From: Neobacillus fumarioli NBRC 102428 | GTDB taxonomy: Bacteria; Bacillota; Bacilli; Bacillales; Cytobacillaceae | Length of the DNA stretch: 64,000 nt | Direction: 5' to 3' | NCBI RefSeq assembly: GCF_001591485.1 | Contig: NZ_BCUZ01000001.1 | Coordinates: forward strand, 47,405 to 111,404 | Notes under the pieces: generated by a model | Databases searched by the model: none | The model's input: only the letters and a program-made list of their open reading frames with translations | Told to the model about the DNA's origin: nothing | In this document: positions 20,101-29,553 of the stretch, in pieces | Numbering within the stretch: position 1 is the stretch's first letter | Layout of the letters: each line of letters starts with the position of its first letter | Translations under genes and position numbers: made by a program

Positions 20101-20752
20101 GGTCTAAATAATCCTTTGCAATTGAAGCTTGAATTTTCAACGGTTCTACTTGGCTTTCCAATTCATGCAAGATATCGTTGACACGATTTAGATTATCCTG
20201 GGTTTCAGCCAATTTCATTTCAGCCTTTTTCTTGCGTGTTTTGTATTTTAGAACACCGGCCGCTTCCTCAAAGATCATCCGTCGGTCCTCTGCTTTACTA
20301 TTTAGAATTTCCTCCACTTTTCCTTGGCTGATAATTGAAAAAGCTTCTCTTCCCAAGCCGGAATCCATAAATAAGTCAATTATATCCTTGAGCCTGCATG
20401 GTTGTTTATTAATGAAAAAATCACTATCACCCGAGCGGGAGACTCTTCTTGTCACACTTACTTCATTGTAATCAATTGCCAGACCCTGATCCTGATTATC
20501 TAATGTCAACGTCACTTCAGCAATATTTAGCGGTTTTCGGGAATCACTGCCGGCAAAGATAATGTCTTCCATTTTACTGCCGCGAAGAGATTTTGCTGAT
20601 TGTTCCCCCAATACCCAGCGAATCGCATCGGTAATGTTGCTTTTACCGCTTCCATTGGGACCGACTACTGCTGTAATTCCGGGGACAAAATCTACACTAA
20701 TGCGATCTGCAAAAGATTTAAAGCCAATTATGTCCAACCGTTTTAAAAACAT
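17186..20752 (-). CDS. smc: Chromosome segregation ATPase SMC
   Basis: Condenses and segregates chromosomes with ScpA/ScpB. 1188 residues. Seen: N-terminal Walker A VVGPNGSGKSNITDAIRWVLGE (about residues 30-50), long coiled coil, a hinge around residues 510-670 with the GSMTGGAVK motif, second coiled coil, and the C-terminal LSGGERALTAIALLFAIL signature plus Walker B CILDEVEAALD. Follows rnc, as in B. subtilis. Confidence 0.98.
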   Translation of the reverse strand: MFLKRLDIIGFKSFADRISVDFVPGITAVVGPNGSGKSNITDAIRWVLGEQSAKSLRGSKMEDIIFAGSDSRKPLNIAEVTLTLDNQDQGLAIDYNEVSVTRRVSRSGDSDFFINKQPCRLKDIIDLFMDSGLGREAFSIISQGKVEEILNSKAEDRRMIFEEAAGVLKYKTRKKKAEMKLAETQDNLNRVNDILHELESQVEPLKIQASIAKDYLDQKEELEKFEVALTVFEIEELNQKWEALSKQLEEYQQKELSLLAELQLKEAKIVETRDQTAALDESITDLQNVLLRASEELEKLEGRKEVLKERKKNAAQNKEQLQQSIIELTERIALLKKNRDSQEEAISRTEKEVKALKTKLKEKNEKLQFFSENMDEKIESLKGEYIELLNEQARAKNDLKHIEEQLKQQDRKNLRLNEENEKFLQERRKVLNKKAEIQAALEAIQNRLADQVVMFRQQQRKAENVKNHYQKQEKTLYEAYHLLQQVKSKKEMLEEMEEDYSGFFQGVKEVLKARKTKLKGIEGAVAELVKVPKQYETAIETALGGALQHIVVDTEENGRAAIQYLKQHGFGRATFLPLSIMKGRSLASSQISVVAGHPAFVGSAVSLVLFDEKYLEIMNNLLGNVIIAKDLKGANELAKMLQYRVRVVTLDGDIVNPGGSMTGGAVKQKSSSLLSRKTELEDLKSKLLIMEEKTAELERAVKTLKEKVQMAEKELEDLRKEGEQLRLSEQTIKGDLREAELEEKNINDRLAIYDLEKEQLSSERKTFINRKAEISRAMEASILKIAELERQITILTEQKTKDLTSKETLINEINELKVDFASKNEQLLHLKERFTLTQQDLHESEQKLEIIKEDLELLSAEMTNSQTGELNLEEEAKRKQEDKEATIQLITERRQERLLLNNALEDLELEAKELKRLHKGLTVVLKDEEVKLNRLDVELENRLAHLREEYLLSFEGAKEQYPLTVSPEEARKKVKLIKLAIEELGNVNIGAIEEYERVSERYEFLTEQKSDLQEAKDTLFQVIEEMDEEMKRRFEQTFQGIRTFFEPVFRELFGGGRADLILTAPDDLLNTGIEIVAQPPGKKLQNLGLLSGGERALTAIALLFAILKVRPVPFCILDEVEAALDEANVHRFSQYLKRYSSETQFIVITHRKGTMEGADVLYGVTMQESGVSKLVSVRLEDTKELVES

Positions 20753-20806
20753 GCTATTATCCTCCCTAAATGCCCGGGATTTCTCCTCTTTAACATTTTG
20801 TCAATT

Positions 20807-21544
20807 CTAAGTTGTTTTTCCTTGCAACACTTCTAAGGCCATTTGTGCAGCATGCTGCTCCGCTTCCTTTTTCGATTTTCCTGTACCAATCCCCAGCTCT
20901 TTCCCATTTAGTGTAACCTTGGAAACAAACTCTTTGTTATGGGCTGGGCCTTTTTCCTGGAGAACACGGTATTCAATCACACCTGTTCCATCCCGTTGGA
21001 TCAGTTCCTGCAATTGACTTTTAAAATCCATCACATGAGAAAAAGCACCGGCATTGATTTTCGGAAATACGATCGTTTGAAGGAAGGTGATGACGGTCTC
21101 CAAACCTTGATCCAAATAAAGAGCCCCTATAAAAGCTTCAAATACATCGGCAAGCAGTGCAGGCCGTTCCCGCCCGCCCGTCATTTCTTCCCCCTTGCCC
21201 AATAAAATTAATTTGCCAAATTCAAGTTCATTGGCAAATGATACAAGTGAAGGTTCACAGACAATAGCAGCCCGCAGTTTTGTCATCTCTCCTTCCGACA
21301 TCGTCGGATACTTTTTAAAGAGAAATTGCGATACTGTCAATTCCAAGACAGCATCCCCTAAAAATTCAAGGCGTTCATTATCTTCAAATATTCTCTTCCG
21401 ATGCTCATTCACATAGGATGAATGAGTAAATGCTTGTTTTAATAATTTTACATTTGCAAAACTGATTCCAATAGCTTTTTGAAAATCTTTAAATTGATTT
21501 TCTATTTTATGAAGTTCCTTTTCCCGATCATTTTTTCGTATCAT
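20807..21544 (-). CDS. rnc: Ribonuclease III
   Basis: Cleaves double-stranded RNA, including rRNA precursors and scRNA. The ATG at 21544 ([13 protein letters not shown]) follows GGTGGAG and gives 245 residues; the frame is open to 21613 without a ribosome binding site. Seen: catalytic [17 protein letters not shown], the second acidic site [16 protein letters not shown], and a C-terminal dsRNA-binding domain ([11 protein letters not shown]... [16 protein letters not shown]). Confidence 0.96.
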   Translation of the reverse strand: MIRKNDREKELHKIENQFKDFQKAIGISFANVKLLKQAFTHSSYVNEHRKRIFEDNERLEFLGDAVLELTVSQFLFKKYPTMSEGEMTKLRAAIVCEPSLVSFANELEFGKLILLGKGEEMTGGRERPALLADVFEAFIGALYLDQGLETVITFLQTIVFPKINAGAFSHVMDFKSQLQELIQRDGTGVIEYRVLQEKGPAHNKEFVSKVTLNGKELGIGTGKSKKEAEQHAAQMALEVLQGKTT

Positions 21545-21616
21545 CTTTCTCCACCTTGTGTAAAATATACCCCTTTTTACTGTTAGTTTAAGTAAATATT
21601 TATCAAAACGCAAAGA

Positions 21617-21685
21617 AACTTGGCAGTATGGAAATCCGCCAAGTTCTATTTTACAGAATAAAGCCCCGTTTGAAAACGGAGCTTT
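21617..21685 (-). terminator. Two tandem hairpins after acpP
   Basis: First hairpin 21660-21685: AAAGCTCCGTTT and AAACGGGGCTTT arms, followed by ATTCTG. Second hairpin 21617-21645: AACTTGGC and GCCAAGTT arms with a 13-nt loop, then TCTTT. Together they would separate the presumably abundant acpP message from rnc-smc-ftsY. Confidence 0.7.
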
Positions 21686-21702
21686 GAATGAATCTAACGA
21701 GA

Positions 21703-21936
21703 TTACTTGTGGCTATTTATGTAGTTCACAGCATCACCAACTGTGCTAATCTTTTCAGCATCTTCGTCAGAAATTTCCATGTCGAACTCATCTTCTAATT
21801 CCATTACTAGTTCCACTACGTCAAGGGAATCAGCACCAAGATCATCTTTAAATGAAGCGTCAAGCGTAACTTGAGATTCATCTACTCCCAAACGGTCAAC
21901 GATGATTTTTGTAACGCGTTCTAATACCTCTGCCAT
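21703..21936 (-). CDS. acpP: Acyl carrier protein
   Basis: Carries acyl chains on a phosphopantetheine arm in fatty acid synthesis. 77 residues, acidic. Seen: the attachment Ser37 in [18 protein letters not shown] at 21936 follows GGGGAGGTG. Lies after fabG, with its own TATAAT element and tandem downstream hairpins. Confidence 0.98.
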   Translation of the reverse strand: MAEVLERVTKIIVDRLGVDESQVTLDASFKDDLGADSLDVVELVMELEDEFDMEISDEDAEKISTVGDAVNYINSHK

Positions 21937-21959
21937 GCTACTTCACCTCCCCTCAAGCT

Positions 21960-21987
21960 ATTATAGAGTATTTTCATAAATAATACA
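21960..21987 (-). promoter_or_regulatory. Candidate promoter of acpP
   Basis: Perfect TATAAT at 21960-21965 with a weak TGTATT at 21982-21987, 16-nt spacing. Confidence 0.5.
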
Positions 21988-22000
21988 CCATATATTTATA

Positions 22001-22077
22001 AAAATTGTCCAGCGCCTATGAGCTCGATGGTCTACAGCCAATCCGGCAAGACTCACGCCCCTGAGAATGCGCTTTTC
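22001..22077 (+). repeat. Dispersed intergenic repeat, copy 1
   Basis: Begins AAAATTGTCCAGCGCCTA and ends ACGCCCCTGAG...GCGCTTTTC. The head matches copies at 25459-25623 and 30448-30487, and the tail resembles that of copy 2. It fills the gap between fabG and the acpP promoter. It looks like a degenerate member of a Bacillus family of small palindromic intergenic repeats. Confidence 0.55.
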
Positions 22078-22080
22078 AAT

Positions 22081-22824
22081 CTACATAACCATTCCGCCGT
22101 CAATATGCAGTGTTTGCCCAGTCATATAAGCTGCATCGTCTGATGCAAGGAACGAAACGGCTTTAGCAATATCTTTTGGTTCGCCAAAGCGGGAGAGCGG
22201 AATCTGCTTTAGCATTTCAGCTTTAACTTCTTCTGGCAGTTTGTCCGTCATATCGGTTGTGATGAACCCTGGAGCAATTGCATTTACCGTAATATTGCGA
22301 CTTGCGAGTTCTTTTGCTGCCGTTTTCGTTAACCCAATGACTCCAGCTTTAGCTGCTACATAATTCGCTTGGCCAGGGTTTCCGTTGACCCCGACAATGG
22401 AGGCGATATTGATAATCCGTCCTTGGCGTTGTTTCATCATTTGCCGAGTTACAGCTTTTGTGCAAAGGAAGACGCCTTTCAGATTAATGTTTATAACATC
22501 ATCCCATTCTTCCTCTTTCATTCTCATTAATAAATTATCTTTCGTAATCCCGGCATTATTAACAAGAATATCAAGTTTGCCAAAAGTGTCAATTACAGCC
22601 TTTACCATATCAGCCACTTCAGAGGAATTTGAAACATCACATTTTACTGCGAACGCTTCCCTGCCAAGTGCTTTAATTTCATCTACGACTTCATTTGCTT
22701 TTGCTTCACTACCCGAGAAATTTACTGCTACATTTGCTCCCTGTCTTGCCAAATCAAGAGCAATTTCCCGGCCGATTCCCCGCGATGCCCCGGTTACAAG
22801 AGCTGCTTTTCCTTCTAAATTCAT
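22081..22824 (-). CDS. fabG: 3-oxoacyl-ACP reductase FabG
   Basis: NADPH-dependent reduction of beta-ketoacyl-ACP in each elongation round. 247 residues. Seen: the cofactor motif [27 protein letters not shown], catalytic Ser in [10 protein letters not shown] and YxxxK in NYVAAKAGV, and C-terminal [15 protein letters not shown]. Start overlaps the fabD stop by 4 bp. Confidence 0.98.
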   Translation of the reverse strand: MNLEGKAALVTGASRGIGREIALDLARQGANVAVNFSGSEAKANEVVDEIKALGREAFAVKCDVSNSSEVADMVKAVIDTFGKLDILVNNAGITKDNLLMRMKEEEWDDVININLKGVFLCTKAVTRQMMKQRQGRIINIASIVGVNGNPGQANYVAAKAGVIGLTKTAAKELASRNITVNAIAPGFITTDMTDKLPEEVKAEMLKQIPLSRFGEPKDIAKAVSFLASDDAAYMTGQTLHIDGGMVM

Positions 22825-23768
22825 AGATTTTCCTCCTTTAGTGCTTCAATGACGGCTTGGGCGCTTTCTTCATCTGAAACAGAATAGGTTTTAACAGATT
22901 TATCAATCTTTTTAATCAGTCCTGAAAGAACTTTTCCCGGACCAATTTCAATAAAGGTGTTGACACCCAGGGCAATCATTTTTTCCACAGAATCCTCCCA
23001 AAGAACCGGAGAATAAAGCTGCTCGACTAATTTATCCTTGATTTCGTTAGCGGAAACCATCGGTTCAGCCGCCACGTTGACAACAACTGGAATGGCAGCA
23101 TCTTTCATCGATGTCTGATCTAAAACTTCACGCAATTGGTCAGCAGCCGGTTTCATTAATGGAGAATGGAATGGACCGCTGACTTCAAGCGGTAAAACCC
23201 GCTTTGCTCCTGCCTCTTTTGCCTTGGATCCTGCGAGCTCAACACCCTTGCGAGTACCGGAAATAACAATCTGACCGGGGCAATTTAAATTTGCAAGAGA
23301 TACAGGAAAACCAGATTCTGTTATTTCATTTGTGACATCAGCCAATTTGCCTCGATCAAGCCCTAAAACAGCTGCCATCGTACCTTCGCCATTTGGAACA
23401 GCATTTTCCATGAACTCGCCGCGTTTTCTTACTGCATATACTCCTTCTTCAAACGTAAGGGCACCAGCAGCAACAAGTGCAGTATATTCTCCAAGGCTGT
23501 GACCCGCTGTATAGTCCGCCTTAATTCCTGATTGTTTAAAAAACTCTAAGATCGCAATACTGGTTGTTAACAGTGCCGGCTGTGTATTAATTGTCAGTGT
23601 TAATTCTTCTTTTGGTCCTTCAAAAATCAGCTTGCTCAAAGAAACATTTAATGTTTCATCAGCCTTTTTAAAATAGGCCATTACCTCTGGGTGCTTTTGT
23701 GCGAGGTCTTTGGCCATCCCTACTGTTTGCGAGCCTTGGCCAGGAAAAACAAAAGCAATTTTACTCAT
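22821..23768 (-). CDS. fabD: Malonyl-CoA:ACP transacylase FabD
   Basis: Moves malonyl groups from CoA to ACP. 315 residues. Seen: [16 protein letters not shown], active-site Ser91 in [14 protein letters not shown], and the catalytic His in [13 protein letters not shown]. 12 bp after plsX, in the fapR-plsX-fabD-fabG operon. Confidence 0.98.
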   Translation of the reverse strand: MSKIAFVFPGQGSQTVGMAKDLAQKHPEVMAYFKKADETLNVSLSKLIFEGPKEELTLTINTQPALLTTSIAILEFFKQSGIKADYTAGHSLGEYTALVAAGALTFEEGVYAVRKRGEFMENAVPNGEGTMAAVLGLDRGKLADVTNEITESGFPVSLANLNCPGQIVISGTRKGVELAGSKAKEAGAKRVLPLEVSGPFHSPLMKPAADQLREVLDQTSMKDAAIPVVVNVAAEPMVSANEIKDKLVEQLYSPVLWEDSVEKMIALGVNTFIEIGPGKVLSGLIKKIDKSVKTYSVSDEESAQAVIEALKEENL

Positions 23769-23780
23769 TCTCGACTCCCC

Positions 23781-24785
23781 TTACTGTTCAATTTTTGCAG
23801 AATTTGCTTCTTCTACCGATTTTCTAATTAAGTCAACAACATGATTGGCAACCATTTCTCTCGTTTGTTTAATGGCAATAAAAATAGATTGGGCATTGGA
23901 TGATCCGTGGGCTTTAATAACTGGAGCCTTTAGGCCAAACAAAGCGGCACCGCCGTATTCGGAATAATCCAATTTTCCTTTCAACTGTTTTAGATTTGGC
24001 TTAAGAATTGCAGCACCTAATTTACTTGTAAAACTGCTCATTAATGATGACTTAAGCATTTTCATAATAAATAGTGCGGTTCCTTCCAGCGTTTTAAGCA
24101 CCATGTTTCCGGTGAAGCCGTCTGTCACGACAACGTCAGCAGCACCATCAAGCAGATCTCGTGCTTCTACATTGCCGATAAAATTAAGATCTGCATTTTT
24201 TAATAGATCAAAGGCAAGTTTCGTGAGCTCATTGCCTTTCTTTTCTTCCGTTCCAATATTTAATAGACCTACCCTCGGATTTTTAATGCCTCTTACTTTT
24301 TCACTGTAAATGGAACCCATGATGGCGTATTGCTGCAAATGTTCCGGTTTGGCATCTGCATTTGCCCCGACATCCAAGAGCAGGAATCCTTCTCCGCCAA
24401 TGGTAGGCAGTGTAGGCGCCAATGCCGGGCGATCAATCCCCTCAATTCTGCCTACTATAAATAGACCAGCTGCCATTAAAGCTCCTGTATTTCCCGCCGA
24501 AAGACAGGCATCAGCCAATCCGTCTGCTGCCAGCTGTGCTGTCAGAACCATGGACGCTGTTTTTTTGCGTCGAACCGCTTTTACCGGTTCATCAGTTCCA
24601 AGAATCAGTTCTGTCGTATGTAAGATTGAAATTCTTTCGTGGGCTGTTAAGATTTCGTTTATTTTTGCTTCGTCCCCTACAAGGGTGATATGTAAATCGG
24701 GAAATGTTTGAACGGCTTTCATAGCGCCTAAAACAATTTCTTTAGGTGCGTGATCCCCGCCCATTGCATCTATTGCAAGTTTCAT
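23781..24785 (-). CDS. plsX: Phosphate acyltransferase PlsX
   Basis: Converts acyl-ACP to acyl-phosphate, the acyl donor for PlsY in phospholipid synthesis. 334 residues. Seen: [17 protein letters not shown] at the N-terminus, [34 protein letters not shown] and [17 protein letters not shown]. Directly after fapR. Confidence 0.98.
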   Translation of the reverse strand: MKLAIDAMGGDHAPKEIVLGAMKAVQTFPDLHITLVGDEAKINEILTAHERISILHTTELILGTDEPVKAVRRKKTASMVLTAQLAADGLADACLSAGNTGALMAAGLFIVGRIEGIDRPALAPTLPTIGGEGFLLLDVGANADAKPEHLQQYAIMGSIYSEKVRGIKNPRVGLLNIGTEEKKGNELTKLAFDLLKNADLNFIGNVEARDLLDGAADVVVTDGFTGNMVLKTLEGTALFIMKMLKSSLMSSFTSKLGAAILKPNLKQLKGKLDYSEYGGAALFGLKAPVIKAHGSSNAQSIFIAIKQTREMVANHVVDLIRKSVEEANSAKIEQ

Positions 24786-24797
24786 TTAACTCATCCT

Positions 24798-25367
24798 TTA
24801 AAGATTTTTTGACCGGTACATTTCAAACTTTCCAACAAAGACAAGTTCATTATTGACAAAACTTGATACTTCTACAAATGTCCTGCCGGTTTTCTCATCA
24901 ATCTTTGTCACTTTTGCTTTGGCAATTACCCGTTCATGCAATTTCACAGACCGTTTAAATTGCAGATTTGCTTTTGCCGTTAATGCCAATTCATCGTTAA
25001 TGACAGCAACCGCAAGTGAGTTGGCCTGGGCAAAAACATGATGGCCCCTGGCAATTTGGTTGCGTTTAAATACATGTTCTTCTTTGACATCAAATATGGA
25101 AATGGCGCTTTGATCTAATTCTATATCAATAATTTCTCCAATTACTTCATCAATTGGCAGCGAACGAACCTCACTTTCGAAGCGTTTTTCTGCTACCGTT
25201 TTAATCCGTTCCCGAAGCTCCGGAATTGACAGTTCTAACCGGTCCAAGCGGATAGTCTGTACACTTACTTGAAATTTCTCTGCCAGTTCTTCATCGGTAA
25301 CAAAGGGATTTTCTTTTATTGTTGCGGTTAATAATTGCTGGCGCTCTTTCTTGCTTCTTCGCATCAT
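24798..25367 (-). CDS. fapR: FapR, malonyl-CoA-responsive repressor of lipid synthesis
   Basis: Represses fatty acid and phospholipid genes; malonyl-CoA releases it. About 189 residues from the ATG at 25367 (an ATG at 25364 and a GTG at 25373 are also in frame; the ribosome binding site GGACGGTG is weak). Seen: DeoR-like HTH ([31 protein letters not shown]), a linker helix, and a hot-dog effector domain ([21 protein letters not shown]). An operator in its own promoter shows autoregulation. Confidence 0.96.
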   Translation of the reverse strand: MMRRSKKERQQLLTATIKENPFVTDEELAEKFQVSVQTIRLDRLELSIPELRERIKTVAEKRFESEVRSLPIDEVIGEIIDIELDQSAISIFDVKEEHVFKRNQIARGHHVFAQANSLAVAVINDELALTAKANLQFKRSVKLHERVIAKAKVTKIDEKTGRTFVEVSSFVNNELVFVGKFEMYRSKNL

Positions 25368-25384
25368 ATACACCGTCCGAGCTC

Positions 25385-25401
25385 TTATGACTAGGTACTA
25401 A
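25385..25401 (-). promoter_or_regulatory. FapR operator
   Basis: On the - strand TTAGTACCTAGTCATAA, which matches the known 17-bp FapR box TTAGTACCTAGTCTTAA at 16 positions. It covers the predicted transcription start of fapR-plsX-fabD-fabG. Confidence 0.9.
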
Positions 25402-25405
25402 GAGT

Positions 25406-25434
25406 AGTATATAAGTTAAGATAGCAGATTGCAA
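25406..25434 (-). promoter_or_regulatory. Sigma-A promoter of the fapR operon
   Basis: TTGCAA at 25429-25434 and TATACT at 25406-25411 with 17-nt spacing, placing the start of transcription within the FapR operator. Confidence 0.85.
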
Positions 25435-25458
25435 GAAGAAAAAGCGAAGTATAAAGTT

Positions 25459-25623
25459 GACTTCGAAAATTATCCAGCTCCACAAGAAATGCTTCGACAA
25501 CATCAGCATCGCACGCCTAGCTCCTCGAGACAAAAACCAGATGCACTAAAAGTCCAAAAACCAGACTTTTAGTGCAGAAAAACATTTGCCTGTCGGGGCT
25601 GACCAAGGCGCTTGCGCTTTTCC
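25459..25623 (+). repeat. Dispersed intergenic repeat, copy 2 (nested palindromes)
   Basis: Begins GACTTCGAAAATTATCCAGC and ends GACCAAGGCGCTTGCGCTTT. Outer arms CGCCTAGCTCCTCGAGACA and TGTCGGGGCT...AGGCG pair imperfectly; inside is a perfect 12-bp stem. It fills the entire gap between recG and the fapR promoter. The tail is typical of a small repeat common in Bacillus intergenic regions (recalled, not checked). Confidence 0.65.
25543..25575. terminator. Hairpin after recG
   Basis: GCACTAAAAGTC and GACTTTTAGTGC form a perfect 12-bp stem with a 9-nt loop, followed on the - strand by ATCTGGTTTTTG. Likely ends recG transcripts. It is the inner stem of repeat copy 2. Confidence 0.65.
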
Positions 25624-25625
25624 TT

Positions 25626-27731
25626 TTAGTCCAGCTTTTCTCCCGATAATACGCCAGATTCTTCAAGCTGTTTTCTTAAACTCAAATAATCAGGGGAAGT
25701 CCAGAAGGCTTCTGATTGAATCAATATAGCAGCATCGTTCCTGGCTGTTTCAAGTGCACGGTAATCATGGACCATGTCCGCTATTTTAAATTCAGGAATA
25801 CCGCTTTGTTTTTTCCCGAAGAAATCACCGGGTCCTCTCAGCTCCAAATCCTTTTCACTTAAAACAAAACCATCATTCGTTTCAGTCATAATTTTCATGC
25901 GTTCCTGGCCGACCTCTGATTTTGGGTTGGCCAGCAAAATGCAATAGGATTGGTCACTGCCGCGCCCAACACGTCCGCGCAACTGATGAAGCTGTGATAA
26001 ACCAAAGCGCTCAGCATCATAAATGACCATGATGGTAGCGTTTGGAACATTGACCCCTACCTCTACAACGGTCGTTGAAACTAGAACTTGAACTTCATTT
26101 GTACTGAATGCCTTCATGACCGCATCTTTTTCATCAGAACTTAAGCGCCCGTGCATAAGGCCTACCTTAAAACGGTTTTGGTAGTACATGCTTAAATAGG
26201 CATGGACATCAATTGCATTCTGCACGTCCAATTTTTCCGACTCCTCTATTAATGGACATATGCAATAGGCCTGGTGCCCTTTGACCAACTCTTTCTCAAC
26301 AAAGGCCAGAACCCGTTCCAGCATTTCCGGCTTTGCCCAGTAGGTTTCAATTGTCTTTCTTCCTGCCGGCATCTCGTCAATAATCGATACATCCATTTCC
26401 CCAAAGACCGTAATTGCCAATGTTCGTGGAATCGGAGTAGCAGTCATAAATAGTACATCGGGGTTCTCCCCTTTTTCTCGTAAAACACGGCGCTGCTCAA
26501 CGCCGAAACGATGCTGTTCATCTATAATCACCAGACCAAGATGGTTAAATGTTACCTCATCCTGAATCAGAGCATGCGTCCCAATTAAAATATCAATCTT
26601 TCCTTCCATTAATGCCTCTAAAATTTCTACTCGCCGTTTTCCTTTAATGGAACTAGTCAAAAGCGCACACCGAACAGCAAAAGGTTCCAACAGTCGGGTT
26701 AAAGACTCGGCATGCTGCTCAGCTAAAATTTCCGTCGGAACCATTAAAGCACCCTGAAATCCTGCGGTTACAGCTGCGTATAGGCATATGGCGGCAACAA
26801 CCGTTTTTCCAGAACCTACATCCCCTTGTAATAATCGGTTCATGCGATAAGGAGATTTCATATCCTTTAAAATTTCATTTACGACACGCTTCTGTGCATT
26901 CGTTAACGGAAAAGGCAGGTTATCAATAAAATCTTGCAATTTTTTTAGATCATAACATAGACTAATGCCTTGTGAATGTTCTCGTTCAAACTTTCTCAAC
27001 CCTTGCATTTTTAACTGAAATAGTAAAAACTCCTCATAAACAAACCGTCTTCGTGCCTGTTTAATATCTTCTTGACTGTTTGGAAAATGCATCGCCTTAA
27101 TTGCATCATGGCGGCCCATTAGACGATATTTCTTCAGTATCGAAGAGGGAAGAGTTTCTTCAATAAAACCTCCATATTGCTGTAAGGCCAGTCCAATAAA
27201 TTTCCGCATTCCTTTTGTCGTTATTTTCCCTTTTAAGGAATATATCGGTTCGAAATCATTTTGTTTTCTATTTGGGCCAATTTGCAGTTCATTTGCTGTA
27301 ATGGTCTGCCTGTGGGCATCCCATTTTCCGGTTACAGTAACAATTTCACTCATTTTCACTTTATTTTTTAAATAGGGCTGATTAAAAAAGACAGCCTTTA
27401 TCAAATACGTTCCGACCAGCAATCTGATCGTAAGCTTCGACTTCTTCCTGCCATAATAGATAAGAGAAGGTTCACTATGAACCTTCCCTTCCACGGTTAT
27501 TTTCTCATCATGCGGAACCTCTGTTAGGTCGCGCAGGCGGTAATCTTCATAACGATAAGGAAAGTATTCCAATAAGTCTTGGATCGTCACAATCTTCATT
27601 TCCGAGAGCATTTCGGCAGTTTCTGCTCCGATTCCCTTTAATACTGTTACAGATTGGTTAAGTTGTGAATTCACTTCTCTCATGCCGGCATCCCAAAGTT
27701 CCTGGTTTTTATCACTTAATCGTCGGGACAA
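25626..27731 (-). CDS. recG: ATP-dependent DNA helicase RecG, probable TTG start
   Basis: Branch-migrating helicase that remodels stalled forks. Seen: wedge/OB domain, Walker A LLQGDVGSGKTVVAA, DEQHRFG box, FMTATPIPRTLA, STTVVEVGVNVPNA and QLRGRVGRG. The frame is open to 27827, but that part lies in the fakA terminator. TTG at 27731 has AGGGAGGG 7 nt upstream and gives 701 residues. ATG at 27683 gives 685, closer to B. subtilis RecG, but has no ribosome binding site. Flanked by terminators, so a single-gene unit; B. subtilis has sdaAB-sdaAA before it, absent here. Confidence 0.95.
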   Translation of the reverse strand: MSRRLSDKNQELWDAGMREVNSQLNQSVTVLKGIGAETAEMLSEMKIVTIQDLLEYFPYRYEDYRLRDLTEVPHDEKITVEGKVHSEPSLIYYGRKKSKLTIRLLVGTYLIKAVFFNQPYLKNKVKMSEIVTVTGKWDAHRQTITANELQIGPNRKQNDFEPIYSLKGKITTKGMRKFIGLALQQYGGFIEETLPSSILKKYRLMGRHDAIKAMHFPNSQEDIKQARRRFVYEEFLLFQLKMQGLRKFEREHSQGISLCYDLKKLQDFIDNLPFPLTNAQKRVVNEILKDMKSPYRMNRLLQGDVGSGKTVVAAICLYAAVTAGFQGALMVPTEILAEQHAESLTRLLEPFAVRCALLTSSIKGKRRVEILEALMEGKIDILIGTHALIQDEVTFNHLGLVIIDEQHRFGVEQRRVLREKGENPDVLFMTATPIPRTLAITVFGEMDVSIIDEMPAGRKTIETYWAKPEMLERVLAFVEKELVKGHQAYCICPLIEESEKLDVQNAIDVHAYLSMYYQNRFKVGLMHGRLSSDEKDAVMKAFSTNEVQVLVSTTVVEVGVNVPNATIMVIYDAERFGLSQLHQLRGRVGRGSDQSYCILLANPKSEVGQERMKIMTETNDGFVLSEKDLELRGPGDFFGKKQSGIPEFKIADMVHDYRALETARNDAAILIQSEAFWTSPDYLSLRKQLEESGVLSGEKLD

Positions 27732-27797
27732 CCGCCAACCCTCCCTGTGCTGTTTCTTAATAATCTTAAATATATCAATGGAAAATGAATTATGGTA

Positions 27798-27840
27798 ATA
27801 AAAAAAGAAGGGGCTTGCACCTTGCAATTCAAGTCCCCTT
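27798..27840 (-). terminator. Terminator of yloU-fakA
   Basis: AAGGGGACTTG and CAAGCCCCTT arms (one bulged base) with a 12-nt loop, followed by CTTTTTTTATT on the - strand, 17 bp after the fakA stop codon. Confidence 0.85.
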
Positions 27841-27856
27841 CTATTGTAGCCGTTCC

Positions 27857-29539
27857 CTATTCAATTGAAAAGATATAAGAATATAATGGCTGCTTGCCAT
27901 TATGCACCTCAATTTCAACATCAGGGAAATGCACCGTAACAAATTGCCTAAGCTTGGCCACTTCTTCTTCCGCAATATCATCCCCATAAATAATAGTTAA
28001 GATTTCAGATTCGTCATCCATCATTTGCGTAAGCAAGTCTTCGGCTGCTTTTCTTTTGTCTTTGTTCTTTACTATAATTTTCCCATCGAATATCCCTAGA
28101 AAATCATCTTTTTCAATATCTAGACCATCCATTTGAGTATCGCGGACAGCAAAGGTAACTTCCCCTGTCTTAACGTGTGCAAGTGCCCTGTTCATAGCTG
28201 TTTCATTTGTTTCTACATCCCGGCTTGGATTAAACGCCATTAGCGCAGAAAGCCCTTGGGGAACCGTTTTGGACGGAATAACATGAATTTCTCCTTCCTC
28301 CACTTCTGCAGCCTGCCTTGCCGCCATAATAATGTTTTTATTATTGGCCAAAATAAATACCTTTTTCGCATTAACTTCCTGCACAGCCTTTACAATATCC
28401 TCTGTACTTGGATTCATTGTTTGGCCGCCTTCAATAACCGAATTAGCTCCCATGCTTTTAAATAATTCCGTAATCCCAGCTCCCATTGAAACTGCAACAA
28501 TTCCATACTCGCATTCCTCTTCTATCCTTCGTTTCCGTTCTGCAACAAGAGGAGTTTGCGACTGGCCGACTATGCCAGTGTGCTGCTCGCGCATGTTTTC
28601 AATCTTCATATTGATTAAATCGCCATATTGCTGGCCAAAAGTTAGTACCTCGCCAGGTTGTTCTGAATGAATATGAACTTTTACAAGCTCATCATCCGCC
28701 ACGACCAGCAATGAATCGCCAAACTTACTTAAGCCGCTTCTAAATGTTTCTTCATTAAACGGCAGGGTCGACCGTTTATCCGGCGTAAACTTTACCATAA
28801 ACTCCGTACAATAACCATATTCAATATCTTCTGTATTCATATGGCTTTGGGCACTTTTGCGATGCTGGGCATTTACCAATTCCTCCATTGAAGGAAGAAG
28901 TTCAGGTGAATCGGAAAGCTTTTCTCCCCTTAGCTGTGCAAGAAACCCTTCGTAAACCAAAACCAGCCCCTGTCCACCGCTATCGACAACCCCGACTTCC
29001 TTTAATACGGGAAGAAGATCGGGAGTACGTCTTAACGATGCTTTTGCTTCTTTTAAAATTTCCTCCATGATGACGATAAGATCATTGGAATATTGAGCCG
29101 CCTGGGTGCCTTTTTTTGCTGCATCTTTCGCCACTGTTAAAATTGTGCCTTCAACCGGTTTCATGACTGCTTTATAGGCAGTTTCTACTCCGGCCTCAAA
29201 AGCTTGAGCAAAATCTTTCGCATTAATTTTATCCTTCGATTCGATTGATTTCGAAAAACCGCGGAACAGCTGAGAAAGGATCACCCCAGAGTTGCCCCGG
29301 GCTCCCATCAAAAGACCTTTGGAAAAGTGAGCTCCAACCTTACCTATATGTTCCTGTACATGTTGTTTTACTTCCTTGGCCCCGGAAGTCATAGATAAAT
29401 TCATATTCGTACCAGTATCACCGTCCGGGACGGGGAAAACGTTTAAGGCATCTACCATTTTTGCATTGACCGCCAAATGGTTAGCAGCTTGAATAATCAT
29501 TTCAGCAAAACGTTTTCCATCTAAAGATGTTATAGACAC
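27857..29539 (-). CDS. fakA: FakA-like fatty acid kinase (YloV)
   Basis: Dihydroxyacetone-kinase-family protein that phosphorylates fatty acids bound to FakB, feeding PlsX/PlsY. 560 residues. Seen: N-terminal DAK2/DhaL-type domain with VFPVPDGDTGTNM, GARGNSGVILSQ and VVDSGGQGL, a middle domain, and a C-terminal DegV-like domain. GTG start at 29539 with AAGGAGG. No fakB is nearby. The kinase role comes from S. aureus homologues and is inferred here. Confidence 0.93.
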   Translation of the reverse strand: MSITSLDGKRFAEMIIQAANHLAVNAKMVDALNVFPVPDGDTGTNMNLSMTSGAKEVKQHVQEHIGKVGAHFSKGLLMGARGNSGVILSQLFRGFSKSIESKDKINAKDFAQAFEAGVETAYKAVMKPVEGTILTVAKDAAKKGTQAAQYSNDLIVIMEEILKEAKASLRRTPDLLPVLKEVGVVDSGGQGLVLVYEGFLAQLRGEKLSDSPELLPSMEELVNAQHRKSAQSHMNTEDIEYGYCTEFMVKFTPDKRSTLPFNEETFRSGLSKFGDSLLVVADDELVKVHIHSEQPGEVLTFGQQYGDLINMKIENMREQHTGIVGQSQTPLVAERKRRIEEECEYGIVAVSMGAGITELFKSMGANSVIEGGQTMNPSTEDIVKAVQEVNAKKVFILANNKNIIMAARQAAEVEEGEIHVIPSKTVPQGLSALMAFNPSRDVETNETAMNRALAHVKTGEVTFAVRDTQMDGLDIEKDDFLGIFDGKIIVKNKDKRKAAEDLLTQMMDDESEILTIIYGDDIAEEEVAKLRQFVTVHFPDVEIEVHNGKQPLYSYIFSIE

Positions 29540-29553
29540 TAAAAGCTTCCTCC

